The notes under the pieces are model-generated. The model had not been told where the DNA came from, did not search any database, and saw only the letters and a program-made list of their open reading frames with translations. Shown one piece after another: positions 1 to 9,235 of a stretch of DNA of 64,000 nucleotides. Location of the stretch: positions 1,364,001 through 1,428,000 of the forward strand of contig NZ_CP023434.1 in the NCBI RefSeq assembly GCF_003546865.1, read 5' to 3'. Positions within the stretch are counted from its first letter, which is position 1, and each line of letters begins with the position of its first letter. Source of the DNA: Suicoccus acidiformans (GTDB taxonomy: Bacteria; Bacillota; Bacilli; Lactobacillales; Aerococcaceae). A program made the translations under genes and the position numbers.

Positions 1-461
1 TTGCTATCAAAGGCATCCAAACCGTAGCCTAACATAAATTCAGAGTTCGGCAGAACACGCGCTTTAATATCCGGTGAATCAAGAATTTGACGCAAGTGCA
101 TTTGCGCACGAGACGAACCTAAACGACCATAAGAAGACCCAGTAATCATCACGGGTTTATCGGTGAATGGGTAAATGTGGTAAGATAACCAGTTCAAAGC
201 ATTCACAAGTGGTGCTGGCACAGTGTGGTCATATTCCGGTGTCGAAATAATTACCCCATCCGCTGCTTCAATCTTGGCGGCCATGTCCTTGGCTTGCTGT
301 GGAACTTCCTTATCCGCTGGCTTATTAAATAGCGGTAAGCCATCGATTTCCATTAATTCAATATCCGCCTGATCTGCAAAATGTTTAGAAATAAAGTTCA
401 ACAAATCACGGTTCGTTGATTTCTTCGAATTCGTACCAACCATTGCTACGAGTTTTTTCAT
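1..461 (-). CDS. NADPH-dependent FMN reductase (3' end outside window)
   Basis: Flavodoxin-like NAD(P)H:FMN reductase of the NADPH_dep_FMN_red (YieF/SsuE-like) family; 153 codons are visible and the C-terminus runs off the window. The N-terminus KKLVAMVGTNSKKSTNRDLL is the family's phosphate-binding loop, and STPEYDHTVPAPLVNALNWL matches its FMN/dimer region. Such enzymes reduce free FMN or quinones with NADPH in the cytoplasm. The ATG at 459-461 follows a purine-rich stretch (AGGAAAGGGAGCG). It lies 17 bp after the stop of the ApbE gene on the same strand, so the two probably form a flavin-handling operon. Family call is confident; the physiological substrate is not known. Confidence 0.87.
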   Translation of the reverse strand, partial: MKKLVAMVGTNSKKSTNRDLLNFISKHFADQADIELMEIDGLPLFNKPADKEVPQQAKDMAAKIEAADGVIISTPEYDHTVPAPLVNALNWLSYHIYPFTDKPVMITGSSYGRLGSSRAQMHLRQILDSPDIKARVLPNSEFMLGYGLDAFDS

Positions 462-478
462 ATTGTTCGCTCCCTTTC

Positions 479-1480
479 CTACGCTAACACTATTATATCG
501 TTTTGAATCCCAGGACTTGCGTACACGTCGCGGTCTTCAGTAATTATAATCGTCTCAATTGCCTCCAACTGCTCCACTTGAGTCAAGATTTCCTCCAGAC
601 TCTTGCCAAATAAACGCGTCGTCCAAATCTCCCCGTCCACAGACCGGTCCGAAATGATCGTAATACTCGCCACATCTGTCGCCACCGGATAACCCGTCTC
701 ACTATCAAAAATATGGTGATAGGTCTTCCCGTCAACGGTGAGCTGCCGCTCATAAATGCCTGACGTCACCACCGATTGGTCATAAGACTTGACGATGACC
801 CGGTTCTCGCCCCGGGGCTTGGTCGGGTCTTGAATACCTACCCGCCATTTGCCGTCCGGCCGTTTAGTCGGTGGCGGTCCTAGGGTGAGCAAATTCCCGC
901 CCAAATTAATCATACCTTGGGTCACCCCAATATCCCGGAAGAACTCAATAATGAGATCGGCCGAATAGCCCTTGGCCAGGGCTCCCAGGTCAAGCTTCAT
1001 CCCCGCACGCTTGAGAAAGACGCTCGTATCTTGGTCATTCAGTTCAATTTGGCTTGGATCAATCAATTGTAAGGCTGTCTGAATCTGATTTGTAGAAGGT
1101 AGTTGCGCATCACTGAAGCCAATTCGCCAAAGTTGCACCAGCGGACCTATCGCAATGTTCAAATGACTCCCATGGGCCAGACTATGCTGGAGGCCAAGCT
1201 TGATCAAGGCATATAAATCCGGATGAACTGAGACGGCCTTTTGACCGGCTGCCTGATTCACCTTCATTAATTCTGAACTGGCATCATTGGCACTAAAGCG
1301 CTGCTCATATTCCTGCAAGCGTGCCTCGACCTCATTTAAGATAATATCAGCATGAGGATGGGTCACAGAAATTGTGATAACTGTTCCCATTTGCTTGACT
1401 TCCCTTTGTAAGCGCACCATCCTTGTCTCATCAGCTCCTATCCGACTATAATCTTCTTTAATATTATCATTTATTGACAA
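479..1480 (-). CDS. apbE: FAD:protein FMN transferase (ApbE family)
   Basis: ApbE uses FAD to attach FMN covalently to a Ser/Thr in the Dxx(S/T)GA(S/T) motif of FMN_bind domains. The 333-residue length is normal. Visible family signatures are MGTVITISV near the N-terminus, DLGALAKGYSADLI and GMINLGGNLLTLG in the middle, and YHHIFDSETGYPV near the C-terminus, where ApbE binds metal and FAD. There is no signal peptide or lipobox, so it should act in the cytoplasm, unlike the lipoprotein ApbE of many Firmicutes. The start could be the first ATG or the Met at residue 21. Likely targets in this window are the FMN_bind reductases at 27.4 and 61.7 kb. The FMN reductase follows in the same operon. 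Confidence 0.93.
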   Translation of the reverse strand: MSINDNIKEDYSRIGADETRMVRLQREVKQMGTVITISVTHPHADIILNEVEARLQEYEQRFSANDASSELMKVNQAAGQKAVSVHPDLYALIKLGLQHSLAHGSHLNIAIGPLVQLWRIGFSDAQLPSTNQIQTALQLIDPSQIELNDQDTSVFLKRAGMKLDLGALAKGYSADLIIEFFRDIGVTQGMINLGGNLLTLGPPPTKRPDGKWRVGIQDPTKPRGENRVIVKSYDQSVVTSGIYERQLTVDGKTYHHIFDSETGYPVATDVASITIISDRSVDGEIWTTRLFGKSLEEILTQVEQLEAIETIIITEDRDVYASPGIQNDIIVLA

Positions 1481-1495
1481 TAATACAAGTATTTT

Positions 1496-1536
1496 TCACA
1501 AAGTTAAATAAGTTAATTTGTTTACAAACTTTGTGA
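1496..1536. promoter_or_regulatory. Inverted repeat upstream of apbE
   Basis: TCACAAAGTT (1496-1505) is repeated as a perfect inverted copy AACTTTGTGA (1527-1536), with a 21-bp spacer. It lies 15 bp upstream of the apbE start codon on the minus strand, where an operator or leader hairpin could act. The half-site TTGTGA resembles Rex/CRP-type half-sites, but the spacing does not fit those consensus sites, so no regulator is assigned. Confidence 0.4.
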
Positions 1537-1780
1537 TGAGTTAACAATTTTAGTTAGAGTTTAATCTACTGGGATTTGTGACGGCTATACCGCAGAGACT
1601 TGTCTTATTTAATATGCAGGAAATCTTTTGTGGAATTTGGCGCAAACTTTATATAGAAATTGTGACACTTCCCCAGGCAAAAAATTTGGTTATTGCTTGT
1701 CGCATGCAAGTACCGATTTTCGCTGTGAGGACTTATGGCGCTCTATCCTGAAATTTAGCTCTGTAACTTGGCGCGAAATG

Positions 1781-1789
1781 TGATATACT
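1781..1789 (+). promoter_or_regulatory. Extended -10 promoter of asd
   Basis: TGATATACT is an extended -10 element (TG-n-TATACT) 47 bp before the asd start codon; no good -35 box is seen, as expected for this promoter class. Confidence 0.55.
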
Positions 1790-1836
1790 AAGTTGACATT
1801 GAAACGATGTTTCATTTTTTGAGAGGAGATGGATTC

Positions 1837-2826
1837 ATGTCAAATACATATCATGTTGCTGTTGTAGGCGCCTCCGGAGTGGTTGGGCGCAAGATTGTGC
1901 AAGTGTTGGAAGAGCGCGACTTCCCAGTCGGCGAATTGAGCTTATTCTCATCCGCTCGCTCAGCGGGTCAAACGATTCCCTTCAAAGGCGAAGAAATCAC
2001 TATTCAAGAGTTAACCGAGGATTCCTTGAAAGCACCAATTCAAATCGCAATCTTCTCTGCCGGTGGCGAAACATCCAAGCAATACGCACCGATTGCAGCT
2101 GCCAACGGCGTCACTGTCATCGATAACAGCTCTGCTTGGCGCATGGACGCGGACAAACCGCTCGTCGTCCCAGAAGTAAATCCCGACACCTTGCATAAAG
2201 AAGACAAGATTATTGCCAACCCGAACTGCTCAACCATCCAATCCGTTGTCCCGTTGAAACCCCTTCACGACAACTACGGCATTAACCGCGTAGTATACAA
2301 CACTTACCAAGCCGTATCAGGAGCTGGCCGAGCAGGCATCGAAGACTTGGAAAACCACACTACCAACAATTTCCCGTACGCCATCAACGAAACCGTCATC
2401 CCACAAATTGACGTCTTCCTCGAAGATGGCTACACCAAAGAAGAGCAAAAAATGATTGACGAAACACGCAAAATCCTCGGCGAACCAGACCTCCGCGTCA
2501 CCGCCACCGCCGTTCGTGTCCCAATAAAAACTTCACACGGCGTGTCCATCAACATCGAACTCGCCAAAGAATTCGACCTAGACCAAATCCGTGAAGAAAT
2601 CGGCGCTATCCCAGGCGTCATCATCGCAGACGACCCAGACAACCTACGTTACCCACTACAATCCGAAGCAGCCGACACCGACAACGTCTACGTCGGCCGC
2701 ATCCGCCGCGACCCATCCGTCGAAAACGGCTTGAACCTATTCGTCGTTGCCGATAACCTACGCAAAGGAGCTGCAACGAACTCGGTGCAAATTGCCGAGA
2801 CATTAGTGGAGAGAAACTTGGTTTAG
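1837..2826 (+). CDS. asd: Aspartate-semialdehyde dehydrogenase
   Basis: NADP-dependent reduction of aspartyl phosphate to aspartate semialdehyde, the branch point to lysine/diaminopimelate, threonine and methionine. The 329-residue protein has the nucleotide-binding loop VGASGVVGRKIV near the N-terminus and the catalytic cysteine in NPNCSTIQ (Cys131). The start is placed at 1837, ten codons inside the longest frame, because GAGAGGAG (1821-1828) sits 8 bp before this ATG. It appears to be a single-gene transcript: an extended -10 element lies upstream and a hairpin terminator follows 21 bp after the stop. The rest of the aspartate pathway is not in the window. Confidence 0.97.
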   Translation: MSNTYHVAVVGASGVVGRKIVQVLEERDFPVGELSLFSSARSAGQTIPFKGEEITIQELTEDSLKAPIQIAIFSAGGETSKQYAPIAAANGVTVIDNSSAWRMDADKPLVVPEVNPDTLHKEDKIIANPNCSTIQSVVPLKPLHDNYGINRVVYNTYQAVSGAGRAGIEDLENHTTNNFPYAINETVIPQIDVFLEDGYTKEEQKMIDETRKILGEPDLRVTATAVRVPIKTSHGVSINIELAKEFDLDQIREEIGAIPGVIIADDPDNLRYPLQSEAADTDNVYVGRIRRDPSVENGLNLFVVADNLRKGAATNSVQIAETLVERNLV

Positions 2827-2847
2827 TATAGATTAACTTAGTTAGAT

Positions 2848-2888
2848 CAGGTAAGGAGCATTGAAAGTGCTACTTGCCTGTTTTTTTA
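2848..2888 (+). terminator. Rho-independent terminator of asd
   Basis: CAGGTAAGGAGCA and TGCTACTTGCCTG form a 13-bp stem with two mismatches around a 7-nt loop (TTGAAAG), followed by a run of seven T. Confidence 0.85.
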
Positions 2889-2938
2889 TGGTCAGGGTTT
2901 GTGCGGTTTGACTGGCTTGTGCGGCTTGACCAATCCTG

Positions 2939-3943
2939 ACTATCGTGGTGCACCTCTACCACAATAGTGAAACAGGGCTTGACTTACGTGGTAGGGATCT
3001 ACCACGATAGTCGGAAGCGATTTGACTTGCGTGGTGCACTGCTACCACGGTAGTCTAAGTGGGGTTGACTTACGTGGTAGGTTGTTACCACGTAAGTCTG
3101 ATTTCCAGGCGAGGGTGAAAAATAGGAACCGTCTAGAATTAGAAGGACAACTTAACGGGTCTCGGCAGAAATACAGAGCTGATTTAGGTGCAAATGCAAA
3201 GTTTGGCTCAGTAACTTAGATCTACTACCCTCCTCGGATCTAATGAAGGTTGATGCCACGGCCGCGGCCGTGGCTTCCTTAGCTTAATATAGAATTTGTG
3301 CCCTGCACCCTACTTTGTTAGAAGCACGGGTTGTGAGCAAACCGCAGCTTGACCAATCCTGACTATCGTGGTGCACCTCTACCACGATAGTGAAACAGGG
3401 CTTGACTTACGTGGTAGAACCCTACCACGATAGTCGGAAGCGATTTGACTTGCGTGGTGCACTGCTACCACGGTAGTCTAAGTGGGGTTGACTTACGTGG
3501 TAGATTGTTACCACGTAAGTCTGATTTCCAGGCGAGGGTGAAAAATAGGAACCGTCTAGAATTAGAAGGACAACTTAACGGGGCTCGACAGAAAATCCAA
3601 GTTGGTTTGAGTACAAAAACAAAATTCGTCTTAGTAACTTAGTTCTACCACCCTCCTCAGATCTAATAAAGGTTGATGCCACGGCCGAGGTCGTGGCTTC
3701 CTTAGCTTAATTTAGAATTTGTGCCCTGCACCCCACTTTGTTAGAAGAACGGATTGTGTACAAACCGCAGCTTGACCAATCCTGACTATCGTGGTGCACC
3801 TCTACCACGATAGTGAAACAAGGCTTGACTTACGTGGTAGAACCCTACCACGATAGTCGGAAGCGATTTGACTTGCGTGGTGCACTTCTACCACGATAGT
3901 CTATGTGGGTTTGACTTACGTGGTAGGTTGTTACCACGTAAGT
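2939..3943. repeat. Phased palindrome array A (family 1, 12 copies)
   Basis: Twelve 30-bp palindromes with core CGTGGT, 8 bases, ACCACG begin at 2939, 2982, 3025, 3068; 3362, 3405, 3448, 3491; 3785, 3828, 3871 and 3914. Within each group of four the spacers are exactly 13 bp, a 43-bp period. The groups repeat every 423 bp, together with about 260 bp of conserved sequence that includes a GCCACGGC/GCCGTGGC hairpin (near 3258 and 3681). Outer arms are ACTAT, ACTTA or ACTTG on the left and ATAGT, GTAGT or TAAGT on the right. The array fills the gap between asd and the DUF1002 gene. I see no real coding sequence in it, no transposase and no terminal repeats. Confidence 0.93.
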
Positions 3944-4140
3944 CTGATTTCCAGGCGAGGATGAAAAATAGGATTCGTCCAACAATCGCGCGACTTACTT
4001 AGCTACCTCAAGCCGCTCTTTATCCAGTTTTTGAATAATTTTAGAATCATCTTAATAATTGTTGCAGAATTGTTACAAATAGATTAATATTGTGTTAAGG
4101 AGAAAATCCTAAATATTAAATAAAGAAAGAAGGGGACCAC

Positions 4141-6039
4141 ATGTCGCTCAAAAAGCTTTACCTTAGCATTTCTGCACTGACTCTTTTCGCCGTTCCAATT
4201 ATTGGAACTGTCACACCGTTTTCGAACGTTCAAGTCATACAAGCCACCCAAGAACAGATTTCCAAACAAGCCGCTCTTGGCGCAAGTTTATCGCAAGCTG
4301 ATCGCCAGCGCACCTTGCAGTTACTGCAAGGCACAGACGTTGCCAATGTCTTGTACATTGACGGTCCTACTATTAACTCGATTTTAAATGATGGATCGAC
4401 TGCGTCGACAAATGTTTACTCGAGCGTCGTGGTTGAGCCTCGCGAAGCCGGTTACGGGGTGCAAGTGCAAATTCTGACTCCGGATACGATTCTCAATGTT
4501 TCCCCACAAACTTACCAGAATGCTGCGCTCACTGCAGGAGCGAAAGATGTTTTGATACGGATTGCTTCATTGTATCCGGTGACGGGTGAAGGCGCACTGG
4601 CCGGGGTGTATCGCATTTATAATCATCAAGGACGGGCCTTGAAGCCGCAGGAGATACATGTGGCTGAGCAAGAGATTAAGATTGTCAATAATTTAACGCA
4701 AAATTATAACATTACCAATTACGAAATTAACCAGATTATTAGCCAGATTAAGTTGGAGATTAACCAAACGGCGGTGAATAATACGACGATTACAGCGGAG
4801 AATGTTGAGCAGATTGTGGCTCAATATATTCAACAATTCGAGCAAGAGACGGGCAAAGTGATGCCTGAGGAGGCTCGCCGAATTATTCTAGACTTTATGA
4901 AGGAGTATGTGGTGAGTGTCGATTTGAACCAAAGCCAAAGTGAACAAATTCAAGCTTCGACAGCGAATACGTGGACACCGGAGCAGGCAATCGACTTCTG
5001 GGAAGGCCACTTCATAGTCGACCCGAATCAAATGCCAAGCCACTATGACCGCAGCTATTGGGAAATTCTATCTAATGAAGGACCGACCATTCGCATGCGC
5101 CAGAATAACCATCAGGATAACCCTACCTTTGAATTGACCAAAAGCGGTGAATACACGATTATTGCCCAGTCCAGCAACGATGACCCTGCCACGCGTATTG
5201 AGTATCTCGTGCCGAACAACAACATTCAAACCATTGCTGGCATACGTGCACCGCAAGCTTTAGCCGATAACGGTAAACTCGTCTGGGATGTTCAGCAAAT
5301 CCGCCAATATCTCGTCGAAAACATCGGCCTAGAAGCCGAAGCCCTCGGCGAAATCCAACTCGATCCAGAAGCCCAAATAGCCCGCGCCTTCTACACCCCT
5401 CAAAATGGGGAAGCAACCGACCTCGAAGTTAATGCTGAAGGCTGGGTAAGCTACCTACCGTTTACCGGCAGTCTGCCAAGCGATTCGAGCGAAGCAGCCG
5501 AAGAACCGGGTGAATCGAGTGACCAGGCCGAACAAGATAGCAAAGATATTTTGAATGAAGAATCTACTGCTGAGACTTCCGAAGATTCAAGCGACGTGAC
5601 CGAAGCGACAACTTACTGGAATATCGACAAATACTACGCTCTCGACAACTTTATTAAAACCCAGTGGAACGCCAACTACCTATCCTACTCCCCATATAAT
5701 CCGGGTGATATGTACGGCGTGGAATTCCCGGTGGCAGTCATGGCTAGCGCTGCCTTTGACGGCCACAACTATCCGACCGCTTGGTCTGAAGACGGCATGC
5801 TGGCAGACACCTTCAACGTTGTCGCCGCTTATTCAAACTACGAAGCCCAAACTATGGACGCTGCCAACTTGACAACTGAATCGAGCATGCCGACTTACTA
5901 CCTTTTTGTCATCTATAACGGCCAACCAATGGTCTTCCAAAGCCAGCAAAATCAAGGCTCACCCGATGGCATAATCCAATTCACTAGCGGTGTTGACGCC
6001 AACCTTTACAATGCTTTCGTTAACATTGTCGACCAATAA
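4141..6039 (+). CDS. Secreted DUF1002 (YpuA-like) protein with C-terminal DUF4767-like domain
   Basis: The 632-residue protein begins with a signal peptide (KK, hydrophobic segment, likely cut near residue 35). Residues about 38-190 match DUF1002: ALGASLSQADRQRTLQLLQG, the GVQVQILTPDTI segment and VTGEGALAGVYRIY. A helical Asn/Gln-rich stretch follows to about residue 275. The middle part (about 280-430) is not recognised. An acidic Ser/Glu linker (about 445-490) leads to a C-terminal region with the W...Y..LDNFIKTQWN pattern of DUF4767, a domain of secreted or lipid-anchored Lactobacillales proteins. There is no LPXTG or lipobox, so it is probably released. Function is unknown. The ATG follows AGAAGGGG; a strong terminator follows. 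Confidence 0.85.
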   Translation: MSLKKLYLSISALTLFAVPIIGTVTPFSNVQVIQATQEQISKQAALGASLSQADRQRTLQLLQGTDVANVLYIDGPTINSILNDGSTASTNVYSSVVVEPREAGYGVQVQILTPDTILNVSPQTYQNAALTAGAKDVLIRIASLYPVTGEGALAGVYRIYNHQGRALKPQEIHVAEQEIKIVNNLTQNYNITNYEINQIISQIKLEINQTAVNNTTITAENVEQIVAQYIQQFEQETGKVMPEEARRIILDFMKEYVVSVDLNQSQSEQIQASTANTWTPEQAIDFWEGHFIVDPNQMPSHYDRSYWEILSNEGPTIRMRQNNHQDNPTFELTKSGEYTIIAQSSNDDPATRIEYLVPNNNIQTIAGIRAPQALADNGKLVWDVQQIRQYLVENIGLEAEALGEIQLDPEAQIARAFYTPQNGEATDLEVNAEGWVSYLPFTGSLPSDSSEAAEEPGESSDQAEQDSKDILNEESTAETSEDSSDVTEATTYWNIDKYYALDNFIKTQWNANYLSYSPYNPGDMYGVEFPVAVMASAAFDGHNYPTAWSEDGMLADTFNVVAAYSNYEAQTMDAANLTTESSMPTYYLFVIYNGQPMVFQSQQNQGSPDGIIQFTSGVDANLYNAFVNIVDQ

Positions 6040-6053
6040 AAATCATTGAGTTG

Positions 6054-6084
6054 AAACCGGAGCGCGTCGGGCACTCCGGTTTTT
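6054..6084 (+). terminator. Rho-independent terminator after the DUF1002 gene
   Basis: ACCGGAG and CTCCGGT form the stem, directly followed by TTTTT. Confidence 0.85.
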
Positions 6085-6197
6085 ACTTCTGAGGCTGGGT
6101 TGGGTTGAGTGGTTATATTGTCGTGTATAGTGGTCGAATGGGATTTGCTAATAAAAGAATCAGAAACTTGTATTAGCAAGTTAGTTTCCTAATCTCG

Positions 6198-7385
6198 ATT
6201 GTCAATTTAAGTTAGAAATTTCTACACTATATGATGATTGATTGAACTTGGTGATACACTTGTGTTAACCGCCTTAAACAGCCCCCTTCATCAAGCTCCT
6301 GAGGAGTCAGGTGCTTGATGAAACCATATTACTTAAGTGGTTGGCATAATAGCCAGGTGTTTGATCCAAAAGTTGGGCCAAAAACCTCTAGGGGAGTGTA
6401 GTAGTTAAGAGATTTACGTGGAATGATATGTCACTTGAAGGTTACTTCCTTAAGAAAGTCTTCATCTACTTCATTAAAATCAGTACCTTTAGGCAGACCA
6501 TCTCTTCTTAACCATCCGTTAGTATGCTCATTCCGTTCTCTTTGAGATGGGCATCCTGGGTCTGCAAAGAAGATATCGATATCAAATTCATTGCTTAAGT
6601 CTTTCCAGTTAGAAAACTCTTTGCCATTGTCCAAAGTCAGAAATTTAAGCAGACGGTCAGGGATTTTAAGGAAGAAACGCCTCAATGAATCCGTTACTTG
6701 ACATGCTTTACGACCTTCTGTCTTCAGGGTGATTGCTAATTTACTTATTCGTTCAACTAGTGTAATGGCCGCACTTTAGTGGTTCTTACCAACGACAGTA
6801 TCTCCTTCAAAATGACCAAATTCCTCATTGTACTCAGGATAAGCCTCTTGACGCTGTTCTAGTCTTCTGCGGTTATTTAGACGGCCCCTCGTTTCAACAT
6901 GATGATTCGCTTTTCGTTTACCTTGCATGGGTAAATCTCTGACATCAAAAGCAGGGTCATCTTGGAAGCGACGGTAAAGTGTTTTTGCACAGCAATTCAA
7001 GTCAGTTTCCTGGCGTCCAATCATTAAGTCCGGTGACCACCTTTGTGACTCCCGGTCATTGATATAGGTGATTTGATCTTCTATGAACTGCTTCTTCTTA
7101 GAGCCACACTTAGATTTGTTAGTTTTGTAGCGTTCATAATAGTCGATGATAGTCCCACCAGCGTCTAAATAATGATAGACATTATAGATGGTTTGAGCAG
7201 ATTTTCTTAACTTTTTAGCGACTATGTAAGCTTTTCGCCAATTTCGTAATAGTTTTCTATCCAAGTCAGTTCTTTCGTGGCAAGATGTGTGTAGGCCATT
7301 TTGTGTCTACTCCTTATTTATGAATGCTCTCATAAATAGTGTAGCACAAATGGTCTTATTTGTTTTTCTAGCTTAATTTTACAAT
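6198..7385 (-). mobile_element. IS30-family element, decayed
   Basis: The ends are imperfect inverted repeats: ATTGTCAATTTAAGTTAGAAA at the left, and on the opposite strand at the right ATTGTAAAATTAAGCTAGAAA. About 1.19 kb lies between them, typical of IS30. The single transposase gene inside has several lesions. A 5'-truncated relative in the same orientation lies at 63574-63955, so this IS has been active in this genome. Confidence 0.85.
6307..7299 (-). pseudogene. IS30-family transposase, inactivated
   Basis: Reading from the ATG at 7299 gives MAYTHLATKELTWIENYYEI, the usual N-terminus with a helix-turn-helix. A one-base loss around 7230 (GGCGAAAAGCT) shifts the frame. The main body then runs from 7229 to a TAA at 6776 (VGKNH-stop-SAAITL, probably from AAA), continues in the same frame through the DDE region (LTLDNGKEFSNWKDL) to a TGA at 6431, and finally has a 2-base deletion near 6384 when compared with the copy at 63.7 kb. 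The protein cannot be functional. The DDE residues seen are the D of LDNGKE and the E of RERNEHTNGWLRR. Confidence 0.9.
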
Positions 7386-7517
7386 TCAGGTTTTGTTTTA
7401 ATGGGAGTTGATGTATTTATACCGAACGCATCAACTATGTATACAGCCGTGTGAGGACAATTCGATTTTTAGTTAGGACTGTCTTCATCAGTTGCAGTTC
7501 TTAGAATTGAAAACTTT

Positions 7518-8273
7518 TTAACTACCAATCAGCCTCTGTTTCAACTCATCTACTTCGACCTTAGTAAATCCAAGTCGCTGAATAAAGTATTCTTCAAAGC
7601 TGCTATATTCTTTTAACAAATATTCATAGGTAATCCGCATATTCTCTGGATTACTTTTCAATACACTTAAGGGATATACTTCCCACAAAGGAGAACCATC
7701 CACCAATTAATCATAACTTTCTTGTATATGAGTGAAGCTTATTTCGTAGTTCGCCACTATGTCTTCTTTATTTACACCTGCTAAACCAAGGAGTAAAAAG
7801 GCTACCACACCTGTGCGATCCTTACCTTGCGAGCAATTAAATAGAACGGTTCCCTTCTCTATCTGTAGCATTTCCAGGAATATTTTCCGCATACCTTGGG
7901 TGTGCTCTAACATTTCGATATACAAGCGACTCATAAACGTTGGATCACTTTCTGCCCCTGCAAAACGAGAAGCTGATGAAATATAACCTTCCCCAATATC
8001 TAATAAATCAATATTGATACATACAACATCTTCCAAGAATTCGGATACGGGATAATCCTTCATCTTTTCTTTCGAGCTTAGATCAATTATTAATTTAAGT
8101 TCTTCTCCATAATTTTTCAGCACAGTCGCGCTTTCTTCTGTCAAATCAGTTAATCGACTTGAACGCAGAAATCGACCCCATTGAGTTTTGTTCGTTGTAC
8201 CCGCTGCATAGCCTCCCAAATCACGACAATTGTTAACACCATCAAGCGGCAATCTAACAAAATACTGGATCAT
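7518..8273 (-). pseudogene. Tyrosine/serine protein phosphatase (Y_phosphatase3 family), interrupted by a stop codon
   Basis: The first part (8273-7710, 188 residues) holds NNCRDLGGY near the N-terminus and the P-loop NCSQGKDRTG, with Cys as nucleophile and Arg binding the phosphate. An in-frame TAA at 7707-7709 splits it from 61 more residues in the same frame (LVDGSPLWEVYP...), which give the family's usual length of about 250. The ATG at 8273 is chosen because AAGGAG lies 6 bp before it; the longer frame starting at 8315 has no such site. It is the last gene of the ABC-importer operon, so it may have removed phosphate from the imported compound. The truncated form keeps the catalytic loop, so residual activity is possible; one in-frame stop could also be a sequencing error. 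Confidence 0.8.
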
Positions 8274-8364
8274 AGAAAACTCCTTCTTTAAGCGAAAAAC
8301 GCTTACTATACTCAATAAAAGAAAACTAGGTCGGCATTCTTACACCAACCTAGTGTGAAATATA

Positions 8365-9204
8365 TTAATTCTTCTGCCATTCGTCTTCTTTCAAATTACT
8401 TCGAATGTAAATGAAAGCACCACCTAAAGCTACAATAAACATGAGCACCGATAAAGCTGCTGCCCGATTATAGTCGAGATAAACGTTAACTTGCTCGTAT
8501 AACAGTACACCAAGCATCTTTGGATGATTGGGACCAATGAGAAATGGTATCGTAAAAGAACCAATTTGTCCCATAAGTATAAACGTTGCCGCAACGATTA
8601 CATCTCGGTAAGTTAAAGGCCAGATAATCTCTTTGAGTATGCTCCACCAGTTACCTCCAACATCGCGCATACTTTCAATATAAGCATCAGAAACGTTAGA
8701 TAAACTCGCCGAAATAAGCATAGTAGCAAATGGTATGTTAAACCATAAATTGCTAAGAACGATCCCTTTAATGTCATAGAGCAAGCCTAGGTGACACTCA
8801 ATACCAAATATTAGTAAGAAACGATGGATAAAACCGGCATCTTTAATGATATTCATAACAGCATACACCGCTACAATTCCAGGAATGAAACGCGGTAAGA
8901 TGTACATTCTACTTAGGATTCGAGAAATCCTAGAATCTGAAAACCGTAAGTACAAGGCAAGGAAGAAACTAATTATTACTGCGAATAATACGATTAATAT
9001 CGCTGCTGTTAAGGTGAATATCAGACTATCAAACGCTTCTTTTGACTGGAAGAAATATAGATAATTATCAAAAGTGAAGGTTGCGTCTTTCGTTGTAAAA
9101 GACTCTACTAAGGTTGACCCTATCGGTATGATAACCACTAGCAACATTAATAACATCGCAGGAGTAATAAGTATATACGGGAGTGCTTTTTGCCTTGTCT
9201 CCAT
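8365..9204 (-). CDS. ABC transporter permease (binding-protein-dependent importer, second permease)
   Basis: The 279-residue inner-membrane protein has about six hydrophobic segments. A BPD_transp_1 domain carries the EAA-type loop ESMRDVGGNWWSILKEIIWP that contacts the ATPase. It resembles the permeases of the spermidine/putrescine, iron and 2-aminoethylphosphonate importers. It belongs to a minus-strand operon whose order of transcription is 13.6 kb to 7.5 kb; it lies 31 bp after the binding-protein gene and is followed by the phosphatase. Together with the permease at 11.4-12.2 kb it should form the heterodimeric channel. The substrate cannot be read from the sequence. Confidence 0.9.
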   Translation of the reverse strand: METRQKALPYILITPAMLLMLLVVIIPIGSTLVESFTTKDATFTFDNYLYFFQSKEAFDSLIFTLTAAILIVLFAVIISFFLALYLRFSDSRISRILSRMYILPRFIPGIVAVYAVMNIIKDAGFIHRFLLIFGIECHLGLLYDIKGIVLSNLWFNIPFATMLISASLSNVSDAYIESMRDVGGNWWSILKEIIWPLTYRDVIVAATFILMGQIGSFTIPFLIGPNHPKMLGVLLYEQVNVYLDYNRAAALSVLMFIVALGGAFIYIRSNLKEDEWQKN

Positions 9205-9235
9205 AATCCATCTCTTTCCCTTCTAAAAATTATTG

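Noticed and set aside
1531-1547. Rex or CRP operator TTGTGATGAGTTAACAA
   Set aside because: Half-sites are similar, but the spacing is one base short and the second half deviates.
3022-3642. Two nearly identical 65-codon reading frames (3022-3219 and 3445-3642)
   Set aside because: They arise because the macro-unit is duplicated; they run through palindromes, have no ribosome binding site, and do not persist in the third unit or in arrays B and C.
2939-3943. CRISPR array
   Set aside because: Repeats are palindromic and vary, spacers are only 13 bp and similar to each other, and no cas gene is present.
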